Positions 17,039 through 25,940 of a stretch of DNA of 64,000 bases are shown here, in pieces (the first letter of the stretch is position 1; each line of letters begins with the position of its first letter). Source of the DNA: Fibrobacter sp. UWB10 (GTDB lineage Bacteria; Fibrobacterota; Fibrobacteria; Fibrobacterales; Fibrobacteraceae); NCBI RefSeq assembly GCF_900182935.1, contig NZ_FXUE01000001.1, positions 186,001-250,000 of the forward strand, read 5' to 3'. The translations under genes and the position numbers were made by a program. A model generated the notes under the pieces. It made no database searches and was not told where the DNA came from. It saw only the letters and a program-made list of their open reading frames with translations.

Positions 17039-18238
17039 CTAAATTCTAAGTTCTATACTAGCTTCTGCGGTAAACGGCAATTCTTCTAGCTGCGGAGTCG
17101 CAATAATCACCTGACATGCCTTTTCGCGAATGAGCGATGCCACCGCATCGCGGCGGTTCACGTCGAGTTCTGCAAAAATATCATCCAGCAAAAGAATCGG
17201 CTTACTCAAGTAGCGAGTCGCCACATCGACTGCGGCAAAGCGCATGGCGACTGCGGCACAACGACACTGGCCTTGCGAACCCGAAGACCGCATTTCGCTT
17301 TCGCCAATACATACGCCCAAATCATCTTTATGCGGGCCCGAAAGCGTGATTCCCTGAATCATTTCGGCATATTCCAAGCCGGCGAGTTTCCGGCGATAAG
17401 CTTCACGCAAGGCATTTTCGTCGACAGAACCATCTTCGCATTCGCCCGAATCCGAAGCAATGTATGCGACACTGGAATCGGCCGCCACCTTGTCCAATTC
17501 CGAATCATCCAAGAATTCTGCGCCATCAAGCGCATCTAATTCTTTAAGAATCGAGCTCTTGTAAGCGCAAGTGATTTCGTCTACCCCGCCCGAAAGTTTG
17601 CGGTAATAACCCGTAATGATTGGCGAGATTTCTTTTGAAAGTTCTATGCGGGCAGCCCAAAGCTTGGCGCCTAAATCCACCAGCTGTTCCGTGAGAACCG
17701 CAAACAGGGCATCGCCACCGGTAGCAGCGCCTTCACGCTTGTATTGGCGCAGCCACTGGTTACGCTGTTGCAATACGCGGCGGTAGCGCTTAAGCACCGC
17801 AGCATTCGCCTGCGACCTAAAGCAAAGAATTTCATCGAGCCAGCGCCTGCGCACTTCGGGCGCTCCGCGCAAAAGTTCAATGTCCGACGGTTGCATAATC
17901 ACCGCCGGCAAATTCCCGAACAAAGCTGTCACCGACTTCAAGCTTTCGCCATTTTCGCGAACCTCACAACTGCGCCGACCCACGCGTACCGCGCGCGTCG
18001 TTACGCGACCTGCATCTTCAAAAGTTGCCCGGACAATCAGTTCGTCGCCGTTCCAGGCAATCATTTCTTTTAAATCGCGGGCCCTAAACGAAAACCCTTG
18101 CGCAAGCAAGTGAATCGATTCTAGTATAGACGTCTTGCCACAACCGTTCGGCCCGTGAACCACGGTGATTCCCGGCCCGAACTCTTGTTCAAAGCCATTC
18201 AGGCTGCGCAGTCCGTCTATAAAAATCTTTGAAATCAC
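17039..18238 (-). CDS. recF: DNA replication and repair protein RecF
   Basis: A 399-residue SMC-like ATPase that helps load RecA at gapped DNA. Walker A is HGPNGCGKTS, the signature motif is LSGPHKDDL, and Walker B is ILLLDDIFAELD, all in the order of RecF. Its ATG overlaps the stop of the PorV-like barrel gene by four bases, making it the last gene of a lolA-propeller-barrel-recF operon. It is not beside dnaN or dnaA here. Length is slightly above average, with an acidic insertion near residues 235-270. Confidence 0.92.
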   Translation of the reverse strand: MISKIFIDGLRSLNGFEQEFGPGITVVHGPNGCGKTSILESIHLLAQGFSFRARDLKEMIAWNGDELIVRATFEDAGRVTTRAVRVGRRSCEVRENGESLKSVTALFGNLPAVIMQPSDIELLRGAPEVRRRWLDEILCFRSQANAAVLKRYRRVLQQRNQWLRQYKREGAATGGDALFAVLTEQLVDLGAKLWAARIELSKEISPIITGYYRKLSGGVDEITCAYKSSILKELDALDGAEFLDDSELDKVAADSSVAYIASDSGECEDGSVDENALREAYRRKLAGLEYAEMIQGITLSGPHKDDLGVCIGESEMRSSGSQGQCRCAAVAMRFAAVDVATRYLSKPILLLDDIFAELDVNRRDAVASLIREKACQVIIATPQLEELPFTAEASIELRI

Positions 18239-19266
18239 GGAATATAGCCTCTAAGGCCAAAGCTCAGCGGAGTCCAGAGTCCCGCTTCCGATTCATAAAT
18301 CAGGGCGTAGTTCACATCGAACGGATACTTTTTCTTGCCAATGCGAATCATGAACTTGTAGCCGGCACCCACCGTCCAATCCAAGTCATCCATACCCACA
18401 CGGAGCGTGCCGTCAGGAATCACTTCGCATTCAAAGCCCACACGCCCCGTCCACACATGCAAATCGGGGTCAAAGGCCAGGAGCGTGTCGGCCACCTGGT
18501 AGTCAATCGCTTCCATCCAAGCATACACCGGTTTGCCAAACACTCTAGAACGGTAACCCAATCCGATCTGCAGCACCTTCGGGCGCACGCCATCGGTACT
18601 TTCTACGGAGTTATCGGTACTCGTATTCTTGCTCCACTTGGCCGACAAGTTTTTGCTAAAGCTCAGGTTACGAATCACAACAGAGGTAGACCATTTTTCG
18701 TTCCACTGTCTAATCCAACTCAAGTTAACAGTCACCGGACTGCGATAATCGTCAACCACTTCGGCGACCCCTTCATAGTATTCCGCAATATCCATGTTGT
18801 CGTAACTCATCGAGAACGACAAGCCGAAAGCATCGCGACGCGTAGCACGGTAAGCCAAGCCCAAATACATCATGGTAAAGTAAGGCGTCGCCGATCCCAT
18901 GGTTTCATCGTCTTCGTTAATCACATCGAAGTCCAAATCGCCACGATAAAGCATCGCAAAGCCAATACCCATGCGCTTACCCACCGGGCCTTCCAAGCCA
19001 AGCGAGCCGCCCATACGGTCCAAATCACGCTTTTCGGCGTTCAGGTTATAACTCAAGTGTTCTCTAAAGCCAAGGATAGCCGGGTTCCAGTAAGCCGCAG
19101 GCATCGATGCCGTATCCGCAGAGCCCGTGTTACCACGGCCCAGTTCGCGCGTGCCCGCGCCCATACGTTCCACAAAGCCATCAAAGCTACCCAGCGTTGC
19201 TTTTTTACCCGCAAACGCAGAAGACGCAAGCAAAGCAATCACGAGAATGGACAGAATCTTTTTCAT
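18235..19266 (-). CDS. PorV/PorQ-like outer-membrane beta-barrel protein
   Basis: A 343-residue protein with a signal peptide. The mature N-terminus contains the pattern GAGTRELGRGNTGSADTASMPAAYWNPAIL, which is typical of PorV/PorQ and UPF0164-type FadL-like barrels, followed by many amphipathic beta strands. Such barrels act as shuttles or anchors in type IX-like export and in FadL-type transport. The start overlaps the propeller gene by one base, and the stop overlaps recF. The neighbouring protein with an FlgD-like C-terminus may be its partner; this is inference. Confidence 0.7.
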   Translation of the reverse strand: MKKILSILVIALLASSAFAGKKATLGSFDGFVERMGAGTRELGRGNTGSADTASMPAAYWNPAILGFREHLSYNLNAEKRDLDRMGGSLGLEGPVGKRMGIGFAMLYRGDLDFDVINEDDETMGSATPYFTMMYLGLAYRATRRDAFGLSFSMSYDNMDIAEYYEGVAEVVDDYRSPVTVNLSWIRQWNEKWSTSVVIRNLSFSKNLSAKWSKNTSTDNSVESTDGVRPKVLQIGLGYRSRVFGKPVYAWMEAIDYQVADTLLAFDPDLHVWTGRVGFECEVIPDGTLRVGMDDLDWTVGAGYKFMIRIGKKKYPFDVNYALIYESEAGLWTPLSFGLRGYIP

Positions 19267-20885
19267 TACTTGTGCCCTCCCAAGGTCATCACCTTGCCCC
19301 AGCCAATATGGCCGTGGTTATCCTTGACGCGCACATAGTACACGCCCATTGTGCAGGGCCTACCCGCCTTATCCTTGCCATCCCAGAAGTCTTCCTTCGG
19401 GTTCGTGCTGCGCGAAGCATCTGCTCCACGCGGAGCGCTCTTTACAATCGTGCGAATCTTACGCATGTCGTAGCTGAACACGTCAATCGTAATCTTGGAA
19501 TCCTTGCTCACCTTGTACGATACAAGCGACTGGTCGCCAGCCGTAATCACCGACGGCACCATGCGCACAGAACCCAAATCGTTTCCGAGCTTTGCGCGGT
19601 TCAAAATCGGAGTCCAAGTCTTGCCCGTATCCGCCGAAACAGAAATACCGTTGCCATAAGTAGCAAGCGCAAGGCCCGTCACATTCTTAGCCAGCGGGAA
19701 CGAACAAATCGAGGTAATGCGGAAATCGCGGTCAATGGCACCAGTTGCATAACCATAAAGCCACACGCTCTTTCCATCATCATCAGCATCCCAAGCGCGA
19801 ATTCCAGCAGAATCCAGCTTAAAGTATCCACTCACGTCACCGCCCGAAACAGCAACCGCCACAAAAGCCGTATTGCCGACAAAAGCCACATCGCTTACGG
19901 TATAGTCACCTTCATCGTAAATATCCTTCTTCTGTTTCTTGCCAGCCGTATCCAAGAAAACGGCCTTCGCAAAATCTTTGTCCCCTTCGCGGAACACCCA
20001 CAAGGCGCCCTTCATCGATTCCTTTTCCATGCGCGAAGTTTCAGCAATAATCGTCAGCGGGTCACCACCCATCCAAAGTCCTGTTACACGGGCACTCGTA
20101 TCCAAAGCCGCAGACGCCTTGGTCACCTTACCGTCAGCGCTACGCTTCCAAAGTCCCTTAGATGTCGCCATCCAAATGTCGCCTGTTTCCGGGTGTTGCT
20201 TGACATCAAAGATGCGCGGATTTTTCTTATCTTCCCACTTGTAACTCGACTTAGCCGTATCAAGCGCACTTGTCTTCAAGTTCAGCTGATACAATCCTTT
20301 TTTAGGAGAATTCCCCGAGACATCGTAAAGGCCAAGGCCAGCCACACCGCGGGCCATCCAAAGCAGTTTCTTTGAAGAATCGTACGCGAAACCGCTCACG
20401 GCATAATACATAGCCGTATCCAAATCCAGAAGCGCGTCGGGTACATCATCAAGCGGCGTTTCATTCATATTGTCGATTCCGCGGACCGAGAAAAAGCCCG
20501 TCGGCATAAAGTATTCACCGTCGTCGTTCAAGCCAAACATCGGAAGCACATAACCGAGCTTGCCCGCATAAACCGAAGACGTTCTGCGGTGTTCTGCAAG
20601 CACGTCCCTAAAAACGCCATCCTGCGTTGCGGTCATCGAATCCGACATCTGTTCCTGATGTGATTCTACCACCTGCACGCCGTTTGTACCCACCTTAAGA
20701 TCCAATAGCGTCACGCCGCTATAAAGGTCGCCACGGGAAAACACCCACAGGGTTCCCGTTTTTCCGGTTTCGCTCACGTTCAGCGCACCATTGCTGAACA
20801 ATGTTTCTGCCGCGAACGTTCCCCCTACGGAGATTCCAAGAACGAGCGTCAAGGCATTCACGTATTTTTCGAACAGTCTATTCAT
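19266..20885 (-). CDS. Secreted propeller-like protein with FlgD-like C-terminal domain
   Basis: A 539-residue protein with an N-terminal signal peptide (to about residue 26). The body has repeated segments such as GDIWMATSKGLWKRSADG and KLLWMARGVAGLGLYD that look like a two-component-regulator/sortilin-type beta-propeller. The last about 80 residues (ITIDVFSYDMRKIRTI...WDGKDKAGRPCTMGVYYVRVKD) match the FlgD-like Ig domain used by Bacteroidetes and Fibrobacter surface proteins. Probably exported with the help of the barrel encoded directly downstream. Coupled on both sides to lolA and the barrel gene. Confidence 0.6.
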   Translation of the reverse strand: MNRLFEKYVNALTLVLGISVGGTFAAETLFSNGALNVSETGKTGTLWVFSRGDLYSGVTLLDLKVGTNGVQVVESHQEQMSDSMTATQDGVFRDVLAEHRRTSSVYAGKLGYVLPMFGLNDDGEYFMPTGFFSVRGIDNMNETPLDDVPDALLDLDTAMYYAVSGFAYDSSKKLLWMARGVAGLGLYDVSGNSPKKGLYQLNLKTSALDTAKSSYKWEDKKNPRIFDVKQHPETGDIWMATSKGLWKRSADGKVTKASAALDTSARVTGLWMGGDPLTIIAETSRMEKESMKGALWVFREGDKDFAKAVFLDTAGKKQKKDIYDEGDYTVSDVAFVGNTAFVAVAVSGGDVSGYFKLDSAGIRAWDADDDGKSVWLYGYATGAIDRDFRITSICSFPLAKNVTGLALATYGNGISVSADTGKTWTPILNRAKLGNDLGSVRMVPSVITAGDQSLVSYKVSKDSKITIDVFSYDMRKIRTIVKSAPRGADASRSTNPKEDFWDGKDKAGRPCTMGVYYVRVKDNHGHIGWGKVMTLGGHK

Positions 20886-20888
20886 AAA

Positions 20889-21530
20889 TTACCGCATGTC
20901 AATTTCGTCAACGCCCTTTATAGGCTTGTACTTAAAGTCTTCTGCCTTCCAGGACTTCACCACCGAAAGGTTCACAATGTTGTACCACGAACCGTTGCCA
21001 GCAGGGTCCACCGTATAAAGGCGCTTAGGCGAAAAATCCGTTTTCGAAAGCCAGACTTCCATTTGAGTGAACTGTCCCTTGTACTTGGACGGGTCCAAGG
21101 TCAGCACCCACATTTTCTGCTTGTTGAATTCACCTTCCGAAATTGCTTTGGCCTTGCAATTCAAATACTTGAACAAGAGTTCCGAGGGGTGTAGCGAGCT
21201 AGACAAGTCTTCGACCGACTTGATCAGCACCTGGTTTTGTTCCACATTGTACTGCCACAGGCTTTCACCGTCGCTATAGAACTTGATTCCTGCCATATCC
21301 AAAACAAAACGGTCCCCTTCGGCAACCAAAAGCTTGCCACCCTGAGACGCGATATCCGGAGAATCAGAATAAAAAACCTGTACCCTAAATTCAAGATTCC
21401 AAGCTTTGCCCGACTTGAACCAAGCCTTGGATTTTTCCATGGCCTCGTCGGCTGATAAAGCGAAAGCGCAATTAACAGCAAGCGCCATTAAAATTACAAA
21501 CAGCCTAATAAACCCAATGCGTTTGAACAT
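20889..21530 (-). CDS. LolA-like outer-membrane lipoprotein carrier protein
   Basis: A 213-residue periplasmic protein with a signal peptide. Segments VAEGDRFVLDMAGIKFYSDGESLWQYNVEQNQVLIKS and the later WVLTLDPS/QMEVWLSKTDFSPKRLYTVDPAG follow the LolA fold's beta order. LolA carries lipoproteins from the LolCDE exporter to the outer membrane. The window encodes many lipoproteins, consistent with need for this pathway. First gene of the four-gene operon; GAGG lies before the ATG. Confidence 0.75.
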   Translation of the reverse strand: MFKRIGFIRLFVILMALAVNCAFALSADEAMEKSKAWFKSGKAWNLEFRVQVFYSDSPDIASQGGKLLVAEGDRFVLDMAGIKFYSDGESLWQYNVEQNQVLIKSVEDLSSSLHPSELLFKYLNCKAKAISEGEFNKQKMWVLTLDPSKYKGQFTQMEVWLSKTDFSPKRLYTVDPAGNGSWYNIVNLSVVKSWKAEDFKYKPIKGVDEIDMR

Positions 21531-21653
21531 CTAGGGAACCTCGTTAATAAGAATATGGGCAAATTTACAAAATTCACGCACGCTATATTTGGCTTTTTCA
21601 CATAGATATTTCTATCTTTGCACAAGAAATTTCAAATCATATTGGAAACAGAT

Positions 21654-22793
21654 ATGCGCAAATTGATCATGCCACTGGCAATTTCCTCCGCCGCCACCCT
21701 GGCGCTCGCTGCAGACTTCGAAGTCCACGGCGACGTAAATATGGACTATGCCAGCTATTTTGACCGCGATTTTGACCCGACAAATGCAGGTAACCAGGAC
21801 ATTGACCTTGCCTTGCATGTTCACCTCGACGAAAACATCTCTGTCGTCGTCATGGGAACCACCCACAGCACTTTTGTTAACGAAAACGGGGAACTGCAGG
21901 AATCCGAAGTCCGTCACGGGCTCGCCCGTTCTACCGCCATGGGTTCGGAAGGCCGCTACAATTCCTTCGACTTTGACGGTGTCCAGTTCCGCTGGAACGT
22001 AAGCCACGACGTCACTCTTATCTTCGGCGACATGACTTACAGCGCAGGCGCATTCAACTACTACTTCTGGCGCGATCCTTCCCGCTACGCCGTCATCACC
22101 CGCGAAGAAAGCCTCCGCGGTTTCGGTGCTGAAGTCGGTAACGAAAAGTACGGTAAGGGCGCCTTCTACATGGGTGCTTCCGACGACACGGACCACACTC
22201 TGTCCATGTTCGCCACCTATGCATTCCCGCTCTTGAACCACCCCGACGAACACTTGATCATCAAGCCGAGCCTCGACTGGGTGTTCGGTCAGGACATCGG
22301 TCGTCCCTACACCTATGTGCTCGGTACCGAAATCGACTACTCCAAGAGCTACGACAAGTTCAACTACGGCATCTATGCTGTGTGGGGCCTCCACCCCTAC
22401 AAGGGCAAGGGTACACACTCCTTCTTGTTCGAACCCAGCATGAACTACGCCATCTTTAACCTGTCCGCTACGTTCTTCTATGCGATTCTCGACAAGGACT
22501 ATGCAGCAGAAGACCAGCTCATGACCGACGACCAGATGCTCTTCGCTATCGAACCGAGCTTCAACATTCATAAGAAGTACACCATGGGCGTCAGCTACGA
22601 ATATCACGATCCGGACCGCGAAGTTCACAAAGACGACTTCCACTTCTTGGGCATGAACCACTACATCTACCCCACCATGAACACCGAAATCGTTGCCTGG
22701 TATGGTTATAACTTCACCGGCAAGGACAACAACGACACCCCGTTCGGCAAGGGCAGGTTCTCCCTCGGTTTGAGCGGTAAGGCTAGTTTTTAA
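21654..22793 (+). CDS. Putative porin-like outer-membrane beta-barrel
   Basis: A 379-residue protein with signal peptide MRKLIMPLAISSAATLALA. The rest is rich in alternating strands with aromatic girdle residues and ends in Phe (LSGKASF), as outer-membrane barrels do. It contains acidic loops such as YFDRDFDPTNAGNQD. No specific family is recognised, and its substrate is unknown. The codon usage is strongly biased to preferred codons, suggesting high expression. The ATG at 21654 follows GGAAACA; an upstream TTG in frame is unlikely. A strong terminator follows. Confidence 0.65.
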   Translation: MRKLIMPLAISSAATLALAADFEVHGDVNMDYASYFDRDFDPTNAGNQDIDLALHVHLDENISVVVMGTTHSTFVNENGELQESEVRHGLARSTAMGSEGRYNSFDFDGVQFRWNVSHDVTLIFGDMTYSAGAFNYYFWRDPSRYAVITREESLRGFGAEVGNEKYGKGAFYMGASDDTDHTLSMFATYAFPLLNHPDEHLIIKPSLDWVFGQDIGRPYTYVLGTEIDYSKSYDKFNYGIYAVWGLHPYKGKGTHSFLFEPSMNYAIFNLSATFFYAILDKDYAAEDQLMTDDQMLFAIEPSFNIHKKYTMGVSYEYHDPDREVHKDDFHFLGMNHYIYPTMNTEIVAWYGYNFTGKDNNDTPFGKGRFSLGLSGKASF

Positions 22794-22813
22794 GTAGATC
22801 TTACAACGATTAA

Positions 22814-22843
22814 GAACCGGGCGACAAGCTCGGTTCTTTTTTT
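22814..22843 (+). terminator. Terminator of the porin-like gene
   Basis: GAACCGGGC-GACAA-GCTCGGTTC has nine paired bases (one G-T) and an eight-base T-tract. Confidence 0.9.
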
Positions 22844-23202
22844 ATGAAGGGGAAAGATTTCCCCTCGCTTCAGCCCTAGCATTTAACACGGCCGTCGCGA
22901 TGTTTTCACTCACTCGCTAGCCGGGCCACTGAACTTTGTTCAGTGAACCGGGGCTCGTTCGCCAAAAACATCCCTTCCTGCCTAAAACATTAGGCACCGG
23001 GCTTACGCTACCCTTTCTAACGGGCTTCATACGCCAGCCCGTAACACCCGGCTATCGCAGAGCCCTTCAAACCCACTGCAGGAACACCTAAACCAGTCCT
23101 AGACTTAATCTAGGATAACGCCCCGGTTGCTATTCTAGACTTGTATATCCAACACAAAACTAGCCTTCATTTATTTTCCCACAAACAAGAATCTTTGGAT
23201 GC
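22844..23202. repeat. Non-coding repeat-rich stretch with several hairpins
   Basis: About 360 bases without a credible gene. It holds hairpins CACTGAAC-TTT-GTTCAGTG (from 22922), GCCTAA-AACA-TTAGGC (near 22980) and CCTAGA-CTTAA-TCTAGG (near 23098). On the minus strand it shares GAAAGGGTAGCG, CATCGCGAC and AAGCGAGGGG with the gap at 33529-33711, though in a different order. It is part of a dispersed intergenic element family rather than a known RNA gene. Confidence 0.5.
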
Positions 23203-23236
23203 AAAAAAAAGAAAGGCGAGAGTAATCTCACCTTTC
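23203..23236 (-). terminator. Terminator of the TPR lipoprotein gene
   Basis: On the minus strand: GAAAGGTGAGA-TTAC-TCTCGCCTTTC (one T-G pair) followed by eight T. Confidence 0.85.
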
Positions 23237-23264
23237 CAATTACGCTATAGAGCCGAGCGGTCTC

Positions 23265-24317
23265 TTACTGACCGAGGTACTTACGGCCGATACCGAATTC
23301 ATCCTTGTATTCGATGTAGTCCGGCACGAAGGACTTGGCGTAAGAGAAGCTCACGTTCACAGAGCACTGGAATTCGTTCATCAGCTTGCCCTTGCCCTTG
23401 AAGCTCTGCTTCTTCTTTTCGATCTTTTCCTGACCCTTCTTGCCTACGAGCACTTCAGCTTCGCACCAGCCGCTGTTGCCCTTGGCAAAGACTTCTTCGC
23501 CAGTGGTAGAAACGAGCTTGATCTTGGAGGGGTCGAGTTCAGTGTTGTTACCCGTAGAAGCCCAGAACTGGAGTTCTGCAGAGAGAGAACCCGGAGCAAT
23601 CTTGAGGGTCGGCATAGCCATTACGTAGCCCCACTTGTCCACGCGGCGGCTCACCGGTTCGCCAATCTGTTCACCGAAGATCAGGAAGTAACCGCGAGTG
23701 CCCTTACGGCTCTTGTTCAAAGCGGCCTTCACGTCAGCATTTTCCGGTGCCATTTCGGCAATCTTCATAATCTGGTATTCGCTCACAACCGGGTCAGATT
23801 CGCCCACGGCTTCGGAGAGGTTCTTGGCAACGTAAGCATTTTCAGCTTCGGTACGGATAGCCTTCACGGCAGCTTCGCCAGCACCCTTAGCCTTGGCAGT
23901 TGCGAGAGCGGTATCAATCTTTGCGAAAGCGTTCACGATGGTACCGTAGTCCATACCTTCCTGAGCGGCCTGCATCTTACCGATATTGGCAAGCGTCGTC
24001 ACGTATTCCTGAATGACTTCTGCATTCTGGACTTCAGCCATGTTCACGGAAACCTTGTCGAAATATCCATTGATAAGGTCGCTGTTCAAATCCTTCTTGG
24101 CTTCAGTTTCGGCAGCACGGACCAGGGCGAGCGTGAAGTTATCATAGAATTCATCGGACATGCTACCCTTCTTCTTAGCCTCGAGGTAAGAATTGATAGC
24201 GTTGCGATAACGGCCTTCCTTGAGGTGTTCGTCACCGCGCTTTTCGTTAGTACCCTTACAGCCCACCATCGTGAATGCGACGGCGGCAGCCAGAGAGGCA
24301 ATAAAGAGTTTTTTCAT
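23265..24317 (-). CDS. TPR-like lipoprotein
   Basis: A 350-residue lipoprotein with lipobox MVGC. Residues about 30-200 look like helical repeats of TPR type (GDEHLKEGRYRNAINSYLEAKKKG). The C-terminal about 130 residues are beta-rich, with a conserved-looking GYFLIFGEQIGEPV and FQCSVNVSFSYAKS. Codon usage is strongly biased, so it may be abundant. The ATG follows AAGGAAAAT. An inverted repeat CCAAAGA...TCTTTGG overlaps the presumed start of transcription. No specific function is assignable. Confidence 0.65.
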   Translation of the reverse strand: MKKLFIASLAAAVAFTMVGCKGTNEKRGDEHLKEGRYRNAINSYLEAKKKGSMSDEFYDNFTLALVRAAETEAKKDLNSDLINGYFDKVSVNMAEVQNAEVIQEYVTTLANIGKMQAAQEGMDYGTIVNAFAKIDTALATAKAKGAGEAAVKAIRTEAENAYVAKNLSEAVGESDPVVSEYQIMKIAEMAPENADVKAALNKSRKGTRGYFLIFGEQIGEPVSRRVDKWGYVMAMPTLKIAPGSLSAELQFWASTGNNTELDPSKIKLVSTTGEEVFAKGNSGWCEAEVLVGKKGQEKIEKKKQSFKGKGKLMNEFQCSVNVSFSYAKSFVPDYIEYKDEFGIGRKYLGQ

Positions 24318-24366
24318 TTGATTTTCCTTCAGCTGAATGATTTTGTTTCGTAATAATACCTTTTTT

Positions 24367-24394
24367 CCAAAGAAAACTCTCTTTGGAATTATAC
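24367..24394 (-). promoter_or_regulatory. Putative promoter with overlapping inverted repeat, TPR lipoprotein gene
   Basis: TATAAT reads on the minus strand at 24388-24393. Immediately downstream, CCAAAGA-GAGTTT-TCTTTGG (24367-24386) would sit at the transcription start, either as an operator or as a 5' mRNA hairpin. Confidence 0.4.
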
Positions 24395-24469
24395 TTCATA
24401 AAAATAATTAAATAAATTTATGTTATACTTTATCTATAGGTAAATTTTTATTTGGAGTATTGAGCAGGA

Positions 24470-25897
24470 ATGAACATCCTTGTCGTAAGCCCTGAAGCCG
24501 GGAATTGGCGAAAAACCAGTCCTCTGGCGACCGCGGTCAACCGCATGACCGATGCTTTTGCAAGCGCCGGCACGAAGGTCCTTACCTGCTCCCCGTTCTT
24601 CAAGAATTTGATGGTCAATGTCGGTTGCTACCGCTGTGTATACACCGGTGTCGAAAAGCTGCAGAACAAGCCCTACGAAATTTGGGTTTCCGACAAAGAC
24701 CCCCTGCACACCTACATTTACAACGACGAATACTTCGGTAGGCCCTATGTTTATAGCCCGCCGCAGAGCGCCCCGTATTCGGACAACCATATCCGGTTCG
24801 CGTTCCTCGCCTCGGCCGCCCTCGCCTACGCCGAAGAAACCAAGTTCGAATGTGACGCCATTCTTGGGCACGAATGGGGTGGAGCCCTTGCAGGGGCTCT
24901 CGCCAAGACGACTTACAAGGAATACGCCGGCAAAATCCCGTTCTTCTTTACCGTCCATAACATCACTTACGACTTCCATATTCCGTCAAGTGAAATCGAA
25001 AAGATTGGCCTTCCGCGCAAAGACTACAATATGGACGGCTACGAGTTCTGGGGTAAGGTTAGCCTTTTGAAGGTCGGCATTCTGTATGCCACCAAGGTGC
25101 TGTTCCCGTCGCCCGGTTACCGCGACGCCATGCTCAACACCAACCTTCCCGGCGGCATCAGCGGATTCTTGAACCGTAACGCCGACAAGCTTATCGGTGT
25201 GCAGTTCGGCGTTAGCTACCAGGTTTGGGACTTCAACAAAGACTGCCTTCCTATCAAAGAAGCCAAGGCCAAGGCCCGCGCCCGTTTGCAACAGAATTTG
25301 GGCGCAGACTTCGATGGCAAGATGGTTCTCTACGTGCACCTCGACGAAGAAGCCGGAAACACTTCCGAAACTCTGGCCACAATCCTTTCGGACATCGCAC
25401 GTCTCGACATATTCATTATCGTAGGCATTTCGTCGTTGGACAACGAATGGAATTATTACAGGGACTTCGCCCAGCAGTATCCAGATACCATGTGCGTGCA
25501 AGACCTTGAATGCGACGACGACAACACGCAGATTCTCCGCGACACACTCGCCGGTTCCGACGCCCTGTTTGCCGCCAATCTCCGCGAGCCGTCTTCGTCT
25601 ATCATCCTCAAGGCTATGGCCGCAGGCACACTCCCCGTCACTGGTCGTAACGTAGGCGTTTCGACAATGCTTACCAACTATTCGCTCGAAACCGCCGGCG
25701 AAGCAAACGCATTCCTGGTAGACGACGCCAACGCGCCGCACCAAATGTTACGTTGTGCAAAAGACGCCGTGCATGTCTACAAGACCGAAGTACAAGACTG
25801 GGACAAGTGCGTGGTAAACGCATACAGCGGATTCCACTACGAGTGGTGCAAGACCATTTCCAAATATCTGCTCATATTTGGCGAACTCGGTCTTTAG
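24470..25897 (+). CDS. Divergent glycogen-synthase-like (GT5) protein
   Basis: A 475-residue protein with the GT5/GT-B layout. MNILVVSPEAG opens the N-terminal domain, followed by CDAILGHEWGGALAGAL (in place of the family's HDWH) and FFTVHNITYDFH. The C-terminal half has LYVHLDEEAGNTSETL and REPSSSIILKAMAAGTLPV. The ADP-glucose-binding KxGGL motif is KTSPL here and the family's EPCGL is EPSSS. The protein may thus be a pseudo-enzyme, may use a different donor, or may regulate glycogen synthesis. No other glycogen genes are adjacent. The start at 24470 follows GAGCAGGA. Confidence 0.65.
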   Translation: MNILVVSPEAGNWRKTSPLATAVNRMTDAFASAGTKVLTCSPFFKNLMVNVGCYRCVYTGVEKLQNKPYEIWVSDKDPLHTYIYNDEYFGRPYVYSPPQSAPYSDNHIRFAFLASAALAYAEETKFECDAILGHEWGGALAGALAKTTYKEYAGKIPFFFTVHNITYDFHIPSSEIEKIGLPRKDYNMDGYEFWGKVSLLKVGILYATKVLFPSPGYRDAMLNTNLPGGISGFLNRNADKLIGVQFGVSYQVWDFNKDCLPIKEAKAKARARLQQNLGADFDGKMVLYVHLDEEAGNTSETLATILSDIARLDIFIIVGISSLDNEWNYYRDFAQQYPDTMCVQDLECDDDNTQILRDTLAGSDALFAANLREPSSSIILKAMAAGTLPVTGRNVGVSTMLTNYSLETAGEANAFLVDDANAPHQMLRCAKDAVHVYKTEVQDWDKCVVNAYSGFHYEWCKTISKYLLIFGELGL

Positions 25898-25922
25898 TAC
25901 AACATTTTTCCCGAAAAAAGAC

Positions 25923-25930
25923 TATATTTG
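25923..25930 (+). promoter_or_regulatory. -10 element TATATTTG of tRNA-CAU
   Basis: TATATTTG begins 18 nt before the mature tRNA start. The tRNA-Ala gene has TATATT at the same distance. Confidence 0.6.
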
Positions 25931-25940
25931 GCGCAACATC

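Noticed and set aside
22844-23202. Possible structured RNA or intron remnant
   Set aside because: Several hairpins are present, but I found no match to RNase P, tmRNA, SRP RNA or intron motifs; shared motifs with other gaps make a dispersed repeat more likely.
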